A stretch of DNA of 64,000 nt from Ginsengibacter sp963792025 (GTDB taxonomy: Bacteria > Bacteroidota > Bacteroidia > Chitinophagales > Chitinophagaceae). Positions within the stretch are counted from its first letter, which is position 1, and each line of letters opens with the position of its first letter. A model generated the notes under the pieces. That model ran no database searches. It was given only the letters and a program-made list of their open reading frames with translations, and was not told the origin of the DNA. The stretch is from positions 1-64,000 of the forward strand of contig CAWBUS010000011.1 of assembly GCA_963792025.1 (NCBI GenBank), given 5' to 3'. The position numbers were made by a program, and so were the translations under genes. Below, piece by piece: positions 35,018 through 44,079 of the stretch.

Positions 35018-36163
35018 ATGTCCACAAGCCTGACAAATTCTCCATTGCAAAAACGTAACGTTGCCCTTGATGTATTTCGCGGTATGACGGTTTGCTTCAT
35101 GATTATTGTAAACACTCCGGGAAATGATGTGACAACTTTTTCTCCTTTACATCATGCTGCATGGAACGGCTTTACGCCTACCGACCTTGTATTTCCGTCC
35201 TTTTTATTTGCGGTAGGAAATGCGATGAGTTTTGTAATGAAGAAATGGACAAACATGTCTCAGCAACAAGTTGTTTGGAAAATTCTAAAACGTACTGCAA
35301 TTATTTTTCTGTTAGGATATTTAATGTATTGGTTTCCTTTTTTCCGGTTAGATAAAGATCATAATATTATTAGTGCGCCCATAAGCCATACCCGCATCAT
35401 GGGGGTATTACAGCGAATCGCTTTGTGTTATGGTATCGCTTCACTAATGATCTATTTTTTGAAAGCGAGAACTTCGATAATAATATGTGTTCTGTTACTG
35501 TTTCTTTATTGGATCATTCTGTACATGTTTGGCGATACAGGACAAGCGCTAAGTATGACGGGTAATGCAGGATATAAACTGGATCTATGGTTGATGGGTA
35601 AGGACCACATGTATCATGGTGAAGGTGTAGCATTCGATCCGGAAGGTTGGCTCAGCACATTGCCTGCTATAAGCAATGCCGTTGCAGGATTTGTTGTTGG
35701 GCAATGGATACAGAAAAAAGGAGATTCTTACGAGGGAGTTACCAAACTTCTGCTAGCTGGCTTTGCTTTAATGGTATGCGGTTATTTTTGGGATTTGTTA
35801 TTGCCCATCAATAAAAAATTATGGACAAGCAGCTATGTCGTTTATACAATCGGTATTGATTGCGTAATCATTGGTACACTGATTTATATAATTCAAATTC
35901 AACATAAAGTTACCTGGACAAAATTTTTCCAGGTATTCGGGAAAAATACTTTGTTTATTTACCTGCTTTCAGAGTTGTTGGTAACAATTCTTTTTACAAT
36001 TCCCGCTGGCGGTAATACAAATTTATTTCGCTGGATATATCAGAATATTTTTAGTTATGCCGGTGGTTACCTTGGCTCGTTGCTTTTTGCAATCGCCTAC
36101 ATGATGCTTTGTTGGAGCATTGGATACTGGCTCGACAAGAAAAAAATCTATATTAAAGTATAG
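35018..36163 (+). CDS. HGSNAT-like / DUF5009 membrane acyltransferase
   Basis: 381 residues with about ten transmembrane helices. The N-terminus RNVALDVFRGMTVCFMIIVN and the loop PLHHAAWNGFTPTDLVFPSF (His and Asp) are characteristic of the COG4299 family, related to heparan-alpha-glucosaminide N-acetyltransferase. Members are thought to transfer acetyl groups across the membrane to glycans. It is a single gene. Confidence 0.88.
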   Translation: MSTSLTNSPLQKRNVALDVFRGMTVCFMIIVNTPGNDVTTFSPLHHAAWNGFTPTDLVFPSFLFAVGNAMSFVMKKWTNMSQQQVVWKILKRTAIIFLLGYLMYWFPFFRLDKDHNIISAPISHTRIMGVLQRIALCYGIASLMIYFLKARTSIIICVLLLFLYWIILYMFGDTGQALSMTGNAGYKLDLWLMGKDHMYHGEGVAFDPEGWLSTLPAISNAVAGFVVGQWIQKKGDSYEGVTKLLLAGFALMVCGYFWDLLLPINKKLWTSSYVVYTIGIDCVIIGTLIYIIQIQHKVTWTKFFQVFGKNTLFIYLLSELLVTILFTIPAGGNTNLFRWIYQNIFSYAGGYLGSLLFAIAYMMLCWSIGYWLDKKKIYIKV

Positions 36164-36187
36164 GAGGCTGTAACTATCAGATGCAAA

Positions 36188-37168
36188 CTATTTTTCCGTA
36201 AAACTATCGAGCAACTTCATAACCTCTGCTCCATCCTGGCCACTGCAGGGGTTGGGACCTGAATCTAAAAAGTATTCTACGACTTTTTCAATCAACGGCT
36301 GCTGCACATGTTGAGGTGGCGTAAAGTCAATTATTTCCGTAGCTCCATTTTTATTGAGAAAAATTTTTTGTTCACCAAAGACACTAAACCTAATGCTGCC
36401 TTCCGAACCAACGATTTCACAAATATCTTTTTGATTTTCTTTATCAGTATTAAAACACCACAGCCCGTCGAAGATGATTCCATTTTTAAATAAAATATTT
36501 CCGGTTACAACGTCGTCAGCATCGTATGTGTGTGATTGGTTTGTCGAAATACCTTTAGAATACTCGACGTCTCCAAAATAATAATACATAAGATCTAACT
36601 GATGCGGGGCAAGATCGTGAAATAATCCTCCGCCTGACACGGCACCATCAACTCTCCATTTGTTTCCCGTCATTTTCAGTTCTTCCCGCGAAAGAAGTTT
36701 TTTATAAAAATTAAGATTTGCAAATCTTAGTTCGCCAATTATTTTTTCATCAATTAATTGTTTAATCTTATTAAAATAAGGTTGGCCGCGTCGGTAGTGA
36801 GCTATACACATTTTATTGCCTGTGTTCTCTGCTGCCTGTGCCATTCTTAATGCTGAAGAAAAATTTATAGCCATTGGTTTTTCCACGTATACAGGCTTGC
36901 CCGCCTGCATTGCAGCAAGCGCATACGCTTCATGCGATGAAGGCGGCGTCGCAATATAAATTGCGTTCACGTCTTTATCATTGATAAGTAGGGTTGCATC
37001 ATCATACCATTTGGGTACCTGGTGCCTTTTTGCATAGTCCCTGGCTTTCTCACCGTTTCTGCGCATAACCGCTACAAGAGAAGAATTTTTTACTTTATTA
37101 AAAGCAGGACCGCTCTTGACTTCTGTAACAGCACCGCATCCGATAATGCCCCATCTAATTTCTTTCAT
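36188..37168 (-). CDS. Gfo/Idh/MocA-family oxidoreductase
   Basis: 326 residues. An N-terminal Rossmann fold (WGIIGCGAVTEVKSGPAF) binds NAD(P). YVEKPMAINFSSALRMAQAA carries the conserved EKP. A dimer-barrel domain follows, with HYRRGQPYFNKIKQLIDE and the active-site region GGGLFHDLAPHQLDLMYYYF (catalytic His in the HxxD-type position). Such enzymes oxidise sugars or sugar derivatives; the substrate is unknown. It is convergent with the acyltransferase gene. Confidence 0.9.
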   Translation of the reverse strand: MKEIRWGIIGCGAVTEVKSGPAFNKVKNSSLVAVMRRNGEKARDYAKRHQVPKWYDDATLLINDKDVNAIYIATPPSSHEAYALAAMQAGKPVYVEKPMAINFSSALRMAQAAENTGNKMCIAHYRRGQPYFNKIKQLIDEKIIGELRFANLNFYKKLLSREELKMTGNKWRVDGAVSGGGLFHDLAPHQLDLMYYYFGDVEYSKGISTNQSHTYDADDVVTGNILFKNGIIFDGLWCFNTDKENQKDICEIVGSEGSIRFSVFGEQKIFLNKNGATEIIDFTPPQHVQQPLIEKVVEYFLDSGPNPCSGQDGAEVMKLLDSFTEK

Positions 37169-37315
37169 TTAAAAAAATTTGCATGAAGTTATTTGATTAT
37201 TATTTTATAAAAGCCGTCTCTTTTATTTAAACAGGCATCTACATCAGAATTTTTTTTATGCAATACTTTATTTTCATTTCCTTTACATCACCAATATTCC
37301 GAAACACAAAATTGT

Positions 37316-38434
37316 ATGACGTTGCCAAATTTAAAACAGCAGCCTTTTTATTTTAAAACAGCAATGGTGCTTATTGCTATCATTGCTTTAGGCTACTTAT
37401 GTATTTTAGGTAAAGAAATTTTGAGCCCGCTTTTATTCGGATTATTGTTTTCGATATTGTTGTTGCCGCTTGCAGGTTTTCTCGAAACTAAACTTAAGTT
37501 GCGCCGCAGCGCGGCGTCAGCATTATCAGTTCTCCTATTGCTCGCCGCCATTGCGGGTGTGTTGCTGCTCGTTGGTACACAAATCTCCAATCTCTCTAAC
37601 GATCTTCCAAAATTAAAGGAACAGGTTATTGCATCATTTCAAAATTTCCAGGAATGGATTTCAACCACATTTCATGTAAATATTGAAAAGCAAATGGACT
37701 ATGTAAATTCTGCGACGGCCAAAATTGAAAAAGCGACCCCCAACGTTATAGGTGCAACGGTACTTTCTCTTTCATCAGTATTATTTTTTCTCGTATTTGT
37801 AATACTCGATACTTTTTTCCTGCTCTTTTACAGGAACAGGTTGTTGAAGTTTCTTGTTGATGTTTTCAAAGAGGAAAATTCTAAAATAGTTTACGACATT
37901 GTTGAAAAGGTGCAATTTATTATTAGAAAATACCTCGTGGGAATTCTTCTTGAAATGACTACGGTTGCGATTGTGTGTTGTACTGTTTTTATGTTACTCG
38001 GAATTAAGTATGCCATATTGCTGGGTTTAATAACGGCGCTGTTCAATATAGTACCCTATATCGGGATATTTACTGCATTAGTGTTGAATATTATCATCAC
38101 ATTTGCAACAACCGCTTTAGCTTCCAAAGTTTTACTCGTTATTATAACGGTAGTTTCTATGCACCTTATCGATAGTAATGTTTTGCTCCCGGTAATTGTG
38201 GGCTCCAAAGTGAGAATCAATGCCTTTATAACTTTGCTAGGCGTTGTACTTGGTGAAATGATATGGGGCATATCAGGAATGTTCTTATCAATACCTGTAA
38301 TTGCAATTATCAAAATAATATTTGACAGGGTTGAAAGCTTGCAGCCATGGGGTCATTTAATGGGTGACGAAAAAATTGAGCCGAAAAGTTTCAGGATTAT
38401 TAAAAATACCAAAATTAAAAAAGCAAGGGTTTAA
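37316..38434 (+). CDS. AI-2E family transporter
   Basis: 372 residues with eight predicted transmembrane helices. It has GKEILSPLLFGLLFSILLLP near the N-terminus, a central amphipathic loop region (QISNLSNDLPKLKEQVIASF), then the conserved FNIVPYIGIFTALVLNII and NVLLPVIVGSKVRINAFITL. Members of this family export small molecules or ions (autoinducer-2, Na+/H+ in some cases). It is monocistronic. Confidence 0.9.
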   Translation: MTLPNLKQQPFYFKTAMVLIAIIALGYLCILGKEILSPLLFGLLFSILLLPLAGFLETKLKLRRSAASALSVLLLLAAIAGVLLLVGTQISNLSNDLPKLKEQVIASFQNFQEWISTTFHVNIEKQMDYVNSATAKIEKATPNVIGATVLSLSSVLFFLVFVILDTFFLLFYRNRLLKFLVDVFKEENSKIVYDIVEKVQFIIRKYLVGILLEMTTVAIVCCTVFMLLGIKYAILLGLITALFNIVPYIGIFTALVLNIIITFATTALASKVLLVIITVVSMHLIDSNVLLPVIVGSKVRINAFITLLGVVLGEMIWGISGMFLSIPVIAIIKIIFDRVESLQPWGHLMGDEKIEPKSFRIIKNTKIKKARV

Positions 38435-38640
38435 AAGCCATTGAGTACCCCTGATTGACTGTTACAATCCGTTCTGTTTTTATTCAAAAAGTAAAGTTCC
38501 CTCACCGATTATTTCGTTCTCAGAAAATCATCATCTATTCTTAACATTTAATAAATCCAACTGGTATGGTTTTAGCGTATGTATGTCAACAACATGCGAA
38601 TAGGCCAATACCGCTAAATAAAACCCATAATGAAAACTTA

Positions 38641-38669
38641 ATGCCACATCTAATGTGGCATTTACTTTT
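38641..38669. terminator. Hairpin terminator between two genes
   Basis: 9-bp stem ATGCCACAT (38641-38649) / ATGTGGCAT (38653-38661), loop CTA, followed by TTTACTTTTT on the plus strand and TTAAGTTTTC on the minus strand. It lies between the AI-2E gene and the convergent Gre-like gene and may serve both. Confidence 0.65.
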
Positions 38670-38673
38670 TGCA

Positions 38674-39141
38674 TCAGTACAGTTCTTCAATTATCAACTC
38701 TCTTCCGTTAAACGATAGGGTGTCTCCTATTTTCTTATTGCAAAGAATCCTCGCCAGTGGAGCATGATATGATAATAAAAAAATCGTCTCTTGTTCAATT
38801 ATTATTTTACCCAGACCTGCTGCAATAAAAAAAGAAGTGCCGGTGCATTTTACAAAACAACCCGGCGCTACGGTATCATAAGCCTGTTCGCAATTAATCG
38901 ACATGAGGCTTGCCATATCGCTTTTATTTGCCGCCAGTTGCCTGGCATACATATCTTTTTCAAGGTGATTCATAGCACGCCCGGTTTCATATTTATCTCC
39001 TGCGCTACTTTTTTCTTCTTCATTCGCCGCGGCCTGCGCATTTTGCATTGAGCTGTAGGAGGCATCAATTCGTTGCTTTAAGATGTCAACACATCTTTTC
39101 TTTAATGCAATTTTAAAATCAATCTTTTGTTGCTCATTCAT
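38674..39141 (-). CDS. GreA/GreB-like elongation factor family protein
   Basis: 155 residues. The N-terminal helical part (FKIALKKRCVDILKQRIDAS) is followed by AGDKYETGRAMNHLEKDMYA. The C-terminal part resembles the GreA/GreB FKBP-like domain, with ARILCNKKIGDTLSFNGREL matching the family ending. In Bacteroidota such proteins are often misnamed 3-oxoacyl-ACP synthase. The N-terminal acidic tip of true GreA is not obvious, so the antipause role is uncertain. Confidence 0.72.
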   Translation of the reverse strand: MNEQQKIDFKIALKKRCVDILKQRIDASYSSMQNAQAAANEEEKSSAGDKYETGRAMNHLEKDMYARQLAANKSDMASLMSINCEQAYDTVAPGCFVKCTGTSFFIAAGLGKIIIEQETIFLLSYHAPLARILCNKKIGDTLSFNGRELIIEELY

Positions 39142-39251
39142 TATTGTAATTATAAAGAAAAGATTATTATAAAATTTATTGATGGTAACAAGATAATATA
39201 ATTATCAAGTGCCATTAAAAATATCTATTTTGAATTTTAATTTTCTGAAAA

Positions 39252-39800
39252 ATGCTTTGTCCCAATTTCTCTCCTTTTCCCGAAATACAAACAGAAAGGC
39301 TTTTGCTACGCAGGATGACATCGAACGATGCTGAAGTAATATTAAGCCTGCGTTCCAATGAGGATGTAATGAAATTTATCGACAGGGAAAGAACGAAGTC
39401 AATTGAAGATGCCAAACTTTTTCTTAAAAAAATTGATGATTCTATTAATAGCAATAACGGCATTATGTGGGGAATCGCTTTGAAGGACGAACCCATTAAA
39501 CTCATTGGAAACATAGGCTACTGGCGGCTTATAAAAGAACACTATCGTGCAGAAGTAGGCTATATGCTTCACCCTTCTTTCTGGAATAAAGGTATTATGA
39601 AAGAGGCTATGTTAAGGCTGATTGATTTTGCATTTGACGAGATGAACTTGCATAGTATTGAAGCCAACATTAATCCGCGAAACAAAGCATCGGCCATGTT
39701 ATTGGAATCAACAGGCTTTATAAAAGAAGCATATTTTAAAGAAGATTATTTCTTTAATGGCAGCTTTCATGATACGATAATCTATTCCAGGCTGAAATAA
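39252..39800 (+). CDS. GNAT-family N-acetyltransferase (RimJ-like)
   Basis: 182 residues. The N-terminal IQTERLLLRRMTSNDAEVIL, then GEVGYMLHPSFWNKGIM-type YRAEVGYMLHPSFWNKGIMK and the acetyl-CoA loop, followed by NLHSIEANINPRNKASAMLL and GFIKEAYFKEDYF. This is the RimJ/RimL subgroup that acetylates protein N-termini or small molecules. A terminator lies ten bases after the stop. Confidence 0.92.
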   Translation: MLCPNFSPFPEIQTERLLLRRMTSNDAEVILSLRSNEDVMKFIDRERTKSIEDAKLFLKKIDDSINSNNGIMWGIALKDEPIKLIGNIGYWRLIKEHYRAEVGYMLHPSFWNKGIMKEAMLRLIDFAFDEMNLHSIEANINPRNKASAMLLESTGFIKEAYFKEDYFFNGSFHDTIIYSRLK

Positions 39801-39808
39801 TAACCATA

Positions 39809-39840
39809 AAAAAGGTTACCGCGCAGGCAACCTTTTCTTC
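39809..39840. terminator. Rho-independent terminator
   Basis: Stem AAAAAGGTT (39809-39817) / AACCTTTTC (39829-39837), 11-nt loop, with flanking A- and T-rich sequence on both sides. It separates the convergent acetyltransferase and DUF2911 genes. Confidence 0.75.
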
Positions 39841-39855
39841 TAAAAAAATTATTGG

Positions 39856-40383
39856 CTAGTGTACTTTAAAATCAACCTTGCGGTTGCCCCACAGTAAAGT
39901 AACAACCCCTGCAGGGCTTATTTTGAAAGTCATTTTTTCTGTAGGCGATGTCTCAGTATAGGCAGTTTTAACACGCAATGCATCATCAGCCTCTTTATAT
40001 TTAAAGGCGCCCCATTGACTCCATATTTTATTGAATATCACGGTAACCTCTTTTCCATTAAACAAAGTAAACAACCCGTATTTCCCGGCGGGTAATTTAT
40101 TGCCATTAATAGTTACATCTTTATCGGTTTCGAATATGGTTGCTTCATTAGCGCCGGTGCGCCATACCTCCCCATCCATTGGTTCCAGGTCTTTTCCGAT
40201 GGTTCTTCCTTTTACGGAGGGCTGGCTGTAGTCGATGGAAATCGTTGCACCACTACTTATTTTTTGAGTGACTTTTGCCGGAGGACTTGGCCTCTTACTC
40301 TTGTCTTCTTCTGCCTGGGCATTTACGTGTATGCTTGCCGTTAATCCTGAAGCAAGCAACGCCATTGTTAATAATTGTTTCAT
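39856..40383 (-). CDS. DUF2911 secreted protein
   Basis: 175 residues. A signal peptide (MKQLLTMALLASGLTASIHV) is followed by the DUF2911 core: SGATISIDYSQPSVKGRTIG, VWRTGANEATIFETDKDVTI, LPAGKYGLFTLFNGKEVTVI and WGAFKYKEADDALRV. The domain is a beta-sandwich common in Bacteroidota; function unknown. It is expected in the periplasm. Confidence 0.92.
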   Translation of the reverse strand: MKQLLTMALLASGLTASIHVNAQAEEDKSKRPSPPAKVTQKISSGATISIDYSQPSVKGRTIGKDLEPMDGEVWRTGANEATIFETDKDVTINGNKLPAGKYGLFTLFNGKEVTVIFNKIWSQWGAFKYKEADDALRVKTAYTETSPTEKMTFKISPAGVVTLLWGNRKVDFKVH

Positions 40384-40650
40384 TGTAATAATTGTTTTTT
40401 ATTGCAGATTCAAATACATTTCTGAACCGGTTTCAAATATATCGAAAACCTATACAAGATATTTTCTTTCAGGATAGCCAGTATTATTTGTCTGTTAATT
40501 TGAAGTCAATATTAAAAATGGTGAAACATGTTTTAATATACACTTAACAATTTAACCGATGCTTTCTTTTATACCCGGCTTCTATTGATTCATAATAAAT
40601 TCAGACAACGATCCTTAATCATAATTAAAATTTAAACAGAACGACAAATT

Positions 40651-40950
40651 ATGGCCAATAATAAATCAGAGCATATTTTAACTACATCTTCCAACTTACT
40701 GGGATTTTGCTTGGTGGTATTAACTTCACTTAAAATATCAAAATACAGCTCAAAGTCAATTATAGATGAATTGACCGGGGTAGGAACTATATTTTTGATT
40801 GCAAGTAGTATATTTTCTTTCTTATCAATTCGTACTGCTAAAGAATACCTATCGCTTCGTTATGAAAAAATAGCAGAAAATATTTTCATTGTAGCTTTAA
40901 TATTTGTTTTCCTTATAACGTTTATGATAGCGTTTTCCATCATTTTCTAA
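40651..40950 (+). CDS. Hypothetical membrane protein (99 aa)
   Basis: Three hydrophobic segments (SNLLGFCLVVLTSLKI, GTIFLIASSIFSFLSI, IFIVALIFVFLITFMIAFSI) with short polar links. Full-length appearance, no family recognised. It converges on the DUF5996 gene. The leader is about 270 A+T-rich bases with nothing recognisable. Confidence 0.55.
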   Translation: MANNKSEHILTTSSNLLGFCLVVLTSLKISKYSSKSIIDELTGVGTIFLIASSIFSFLSIRTAKEYLSLRYEKIAENIFIVALIFVFLITFMIAFSIIF

Positions 40951-40967
40951 TTAGGAAATTTGCCATT

Positions 40968-41882
40968 TTAGAAATAGCTAAATTCTAAAGACTTTTTATC
41001 CCAGTTGCCTGTATCCGCTGCAGCGTCATACGTTGATTGCAGGAATTCCATCAACATTTTTTCAGGGAATGCAGCTTTCCTGACATCGTCGTATAATAGT
41101 AAAAATTCACCCATTTCTTTATTGTAAAAAGCCTCTACGGGCATCACCTCTTGTATGCTAAAATCTGCTGGAGTGGGATAGGCATAAGAATAAAATGCTG
41201 CCTGGGGAAAGGCTTCATTGCCGGGCCAAAAGCCGGCACTTGAAACTTCATGCGAATACGATTCCTGCATAACTCTTAGTGGAATGTTATTTACAGCGCC
41301 GGAATATTTCGGGGCCTCTCTTCCCGAAAAACGACTAACGGCCAAATCAAAGCTCCCCCAGAAGAAATGAACAGGACTGCACTTACCACTAAATCGTGCC
41401 CGGAATTTATTAAACACCGGTTCTATTTTTAATAATGCTTTCCAGAATAAATTGATCTGTTCTTTATCGTAAGAGTGATGAACTTCATCCTCTTCAAACG
41501 GAATAACAGGATCTATTTCATTTGGCTTGGCGTAAATCTTTACATCGATATTCAACGCTCTTAATTTATCAAACAGCTCTTTATAAAAAGAAGCAACTGT
41601 CCTTGGGTACAAGGCAATACTTTCATTATCACCTTCGCTGGTCGCAATTAAAAGTTGATGATTAATAAAATCAAATGTGAGTTCAAATATTCCATTTTCA
41701 TTATCAATTCCACCTGTTGTTAATCCTTTGGGTGAAACAGAAAATGTAACATGCCAGGAGTGGTTGAGCCAGGGCATTTTTATCAGTCTTATTTTTCCTA
41801 CAATTTGTGTCCACAATTGAACGGTTGAAACGGTATCTTTTAATTTATCATATTGCAAATCCGGCCACTTCTGTATTTTCAT
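40968..41882 (-). CDS. DUF5996 family protein
   Basis: The start at 41882 (MKIQKWPDLQYDKLKDTVST) is preferred over an upstream ATG. About 304 residues. The family signatures are present: LWTQIVGKIRLIKMPWLNHS, WHVTFSVSPKGLTTGGI and HFFWGSFDLAVSRFSGREAP. DUF5996 proteins are cytosolic and of unknown function. It lies 96 bases from the UBP zinc-finger gene on the same strand. Confidence 0.88.
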   Translation of the reverse strand: MKIQKWPDLQYDKLKDTVSTVQLWTQIVGKIRLIKMPWLNHSWHVTFSVSPKGLTTGGIDNENGIFELTFDFINHQLLIATSEGDNESIALYPRTVASFYKELFDKLRALNIDVKIYAKPNEIDPVIPFEEDEVHHSYDKEQINLFWKALLKIEPVFNKFRARFSGKCSPVHFFWGSFDLAVSRFSGREAPKYSGAVNNIPLRVMQESYSHEVSSAGFWPGNEAFPQAAFYSYAYPTPADFSIQEVMPVEAFYNKEMGEFLLLYDDVRKAAFPEKMLMEFLQSTYDAAADTGNWDKKSLEFSYF

Positions 41883-41977
41883 TTTAATGATATTTTGATT
41901 TTGAATAAACAACAATTACAAAGACCAATTCAAACTTTAGCTTAAATAAAACTGGTATTGATCCCTCCTACTGAACA

Positions 41978-42247
41978 CTAATAATCCGCAATAACTTCGT
42001 CTTTGTAGCACCACAGCCATCTTTCGCCAGGCTCGGCAGAAATAACCACCGGGTGTTTTGTATGATGATAATGTTTGGTCATATGCATGTTGGGTGAGTT
42101 GTCGCAGCATAAAGTTGCCCCGCAGGTTTGGCAGGTGCGCAGGTGTAACCACTCATCCCCGGTTTTAATGCATTCTTCACATACATATTCTTTTGGTTCT
42201 TTTAATGAAGTTACCTGCCTGATGTGTACACATACTTCCTCTTCCAT
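41978..42247 (-). CDS. UBP-type zinc-finger protein
   Basis: 89 residues containing the zf-UBP pattern: CVHI at the N-terminus, CEECIKTGDEWLHLRTCQTC, GATLCCDNSPNMHMTKHYHH and TKHPVVISAEPGERWLWCYK. Cys and His residues provide zinc ligands. In eukaryotes the domain binds ubiquitin tails; bacterial single-domain versions have no known partner. Complete. Confidence 0.92.
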   Translation of the reverse strand: MEEEVCVHIRQVTSLKEPKEYVCEECIKTGDEWLHLRTCQTCGATLCCDNSPNMHMTKHYHHTKHPVVISAEPGERWLWCYKDEVIADY

Positions 42248-42354
42248 GTTATTAATATTTATTTTTAATTCAAATTTCCTAATTCGGAATGAATTCTGTT
42301 ACAAATTTTTTTTTAAGTATCGCTACCCTCCTTTGGATGTGTTGGGGCAAAGGT

Positions 42355-43197
42355 CTAATACAAAAAACCCATCTTACCATTTTGATAGTCCCGCATGGCT
42401 TCCATAATTTCAGTTTGTGTATTCATCACAAAAGGCCCGTGACTCACCAGGGGTTCATCAATAGGTTCGCCGGCACCTAACAGTAACGCACAATCGTTTT
42501 TTGCGGCCAGCAAAATAGCTTCATTGCTATGGTTGAAAGAAGCCAGGTCAAATCGTTGTAGTGTCTTTTCCGAATTTACTTCTACATCACCTTCAAGCAC
42601 ATATAGGAATACATCGTTACTTTTTGGTAAAGACAAAGAATAACTACTGCCAGCTTTCATTCTTATCATAGCTGTAAGCACATCCGAATTTGCCGGTCCT
42701 TTTTTGTCGTCGTATTTTCCTGAGACTAACCTGAACTGGACACCATCTTTTTCGATTAATACAATTTCATCTTTTGTGATCGGTTGATAAGAAGGTGTTT
42801 TCATTTTTTCTGCCGCAGGCAAATTGATCCATAGCTGTATCCCATGAAAACGCCCTCCCGTTTTAGCGAATTCTTTCCCGGTTTTTTCTGAATGGATAAT
42901 ACCTCTTCCGGCATTGATCCATTGCACTTCATCGTTACCGATCACTTTAGTATTACCTAGCGAATCACCATGTTCAACTGCGCCTTCATACATAAATGTT
43001 ATCGGCATAAAGCCACGATGTGGGTGAGCGGGAACATCGAAGTTATTTTGCCCCGGTTCCATATTAATATCAAAATGATGCAATAAAATGAATGGACTTA
43101 TCTGTTCGGTACCAGCAATGGGTATGGGTTGCCGTAGCCGAATGGGTCCCATGTTTACTAACGGTGCAGCTATTATTTTTTCAATACTTCTATACAT
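42355..43197 (-). CDS. Pirin family protein
   Basis: 280 residues with two cupin domains. The N-terminal cupin carries PAHPHRGFMPITFMYEGAVE and EVQWINAGRGIIHSEKTGKE, with the His metal ligands (HPH, H in GIIHSE, and EHGD). The pirin C-terminal cupin ends EPIDEPLVSHGPFVMNT. Some pirins have quercetinase activity; others act as redox sensors. Complete and monocistronic. Confidence 0.93.
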   Translation of the reverse strand: MYRSIEKIIAAPLVNMGPIRLRQPIPIAGTEQISPFILLHHFDINMEPGQNNFDVPAHPHRGFMPITFMYEGAVEHGDSLGNTKVIGNDEVQWINAGRGIIHSEKTGKEFAKTGGRFHGIQLWINLPAAEKMKTPSYQPITKDEIVLIEKDGVQFRLVSGKYDDKKGPANSDVLTAMIRMKAGSSYSLSLPKSNDVFLYVLEGDVEVNSEKTLQRFDLASFNHSNEAILLAAKNDCALLLGAGEPIDEPLVSHGPFVMNTQTEIMEAMRDYQNGKMGFLY

Positions 43198-43486
43198 GTT
43201 TTATAATTTAAAGAGTTTATTTTTTAAAAAGGGGATGCATCAACTTCGGTGCCATGTTGCAAATTCCCTCATCAATACATCACAACCTGTAACAAAGCAA
43301 AATTAGACCTAACCATTGCCTGTTCAAATGACATAGAATAATAAATTTGTTGATATGGATTAATGATCTCAAAATAAATTTATACTTGCCTTTTTAAATA
43401 ACTACTTCGGAACTTTTAGTTAATCCTTACATTTGAAATCATGTTGCCACTTTCAATTGTATAAATCAATACTAAAAATCTATAAA

Positions 43487-43861
43487 ATGGAAAATAAGGA
43501 ACCTACTTTCGGTAATGGCAAAATATGTTACCTCGAAATTCCTGCTACAGACATTAATACTTCGATGTTATTTTATAAAGAGGTTTTCGGATGGAGCATA
43601 AGAAAGCGTGAAGATGGCAGTATCTCATTTGACGACGGAGTTGGCGAAGTGAGCGGCACCTGGGTATTGGGGAGAAAGCCCATGCAAGAGCCAGGAATCA
43701 TGATTTCGATAATGGTGGATGACGCACAGTTAAGTGTCGAGTCTATTGTTGCCCATGGCGGAATAATTATCCGGGAAATTGGGAAAGACGCACCCGAAAT
43801 AACAGCGCTTTTTAGTGACCCGGGCGGCAATATACTTGGTATTTACCAACATGGCGGTTAA
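43487..43861 (+). CDS. VOC-family (glyoxalase-like) protein
   Basis: The start at 43487 (MENKEPTFGNGKICYLEIPA) is chosen over an upstream ATG. About 124 residues. It has one VOC module with ATDINTSMLFYKEVFGWSIR, GIMISIMVDDAQLSVESIV and FSDPGGNILGIYQ, where the final Asp-Pro-Gly-Gly-Asn-x-x-Gly is typical. Function could be antibiotic resistance or dioxygenase-like; the substrate is unknown. Confidence 0.88.
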   Translation: MENKEPTFGNGKICYLEIPATDINTSMLFYKEVFGWSIRKREDGSISFDDGVGEVSGTWVLGRKPMQEPGIMISIMVDDAQLSVESIVAHGGIIIREIGKDAPEITALFSDPGGNILGIYQHGG

Positions 43862-43898
43862 TAGAAATAACGAAGCCGTTCAAATATTTACTATATGC

Positions 43899-43928
43899 TT
43901 TGAAATATAAAAACGTTTTATTAGTTTG
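43899..43928 (+). promoter_or_regulatory. Bacteroidota-type promoter, shared copy 1
   Basis: TTTG at 43899-43902, an 18-nt spacer, and TTAGTTTG at 43921-43928, close to the Bacteroidota -33/-7 consensus (TTTG, TAnnTTTG). The surrounding 35 bases match those at 55,364-55,398 at about 29 positions, including the spacer. It would drive the membrane protein gene at 44,080 with a leader of about 145 nt. Confidence 0.65.
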
Positions 43929-44079
43929 GTATCGCTTCTGATAACAACACTCTTAACTTGCCCCCGAAACGCGAGAAAACACAATTAACTGTACCTGCAA
44001 TTTCAATTTGTATTTAATACCGGGATGGTATTGCTTACACTATAGCTATCTTATTTCAAAAAAAATAAAAACAGTTGAT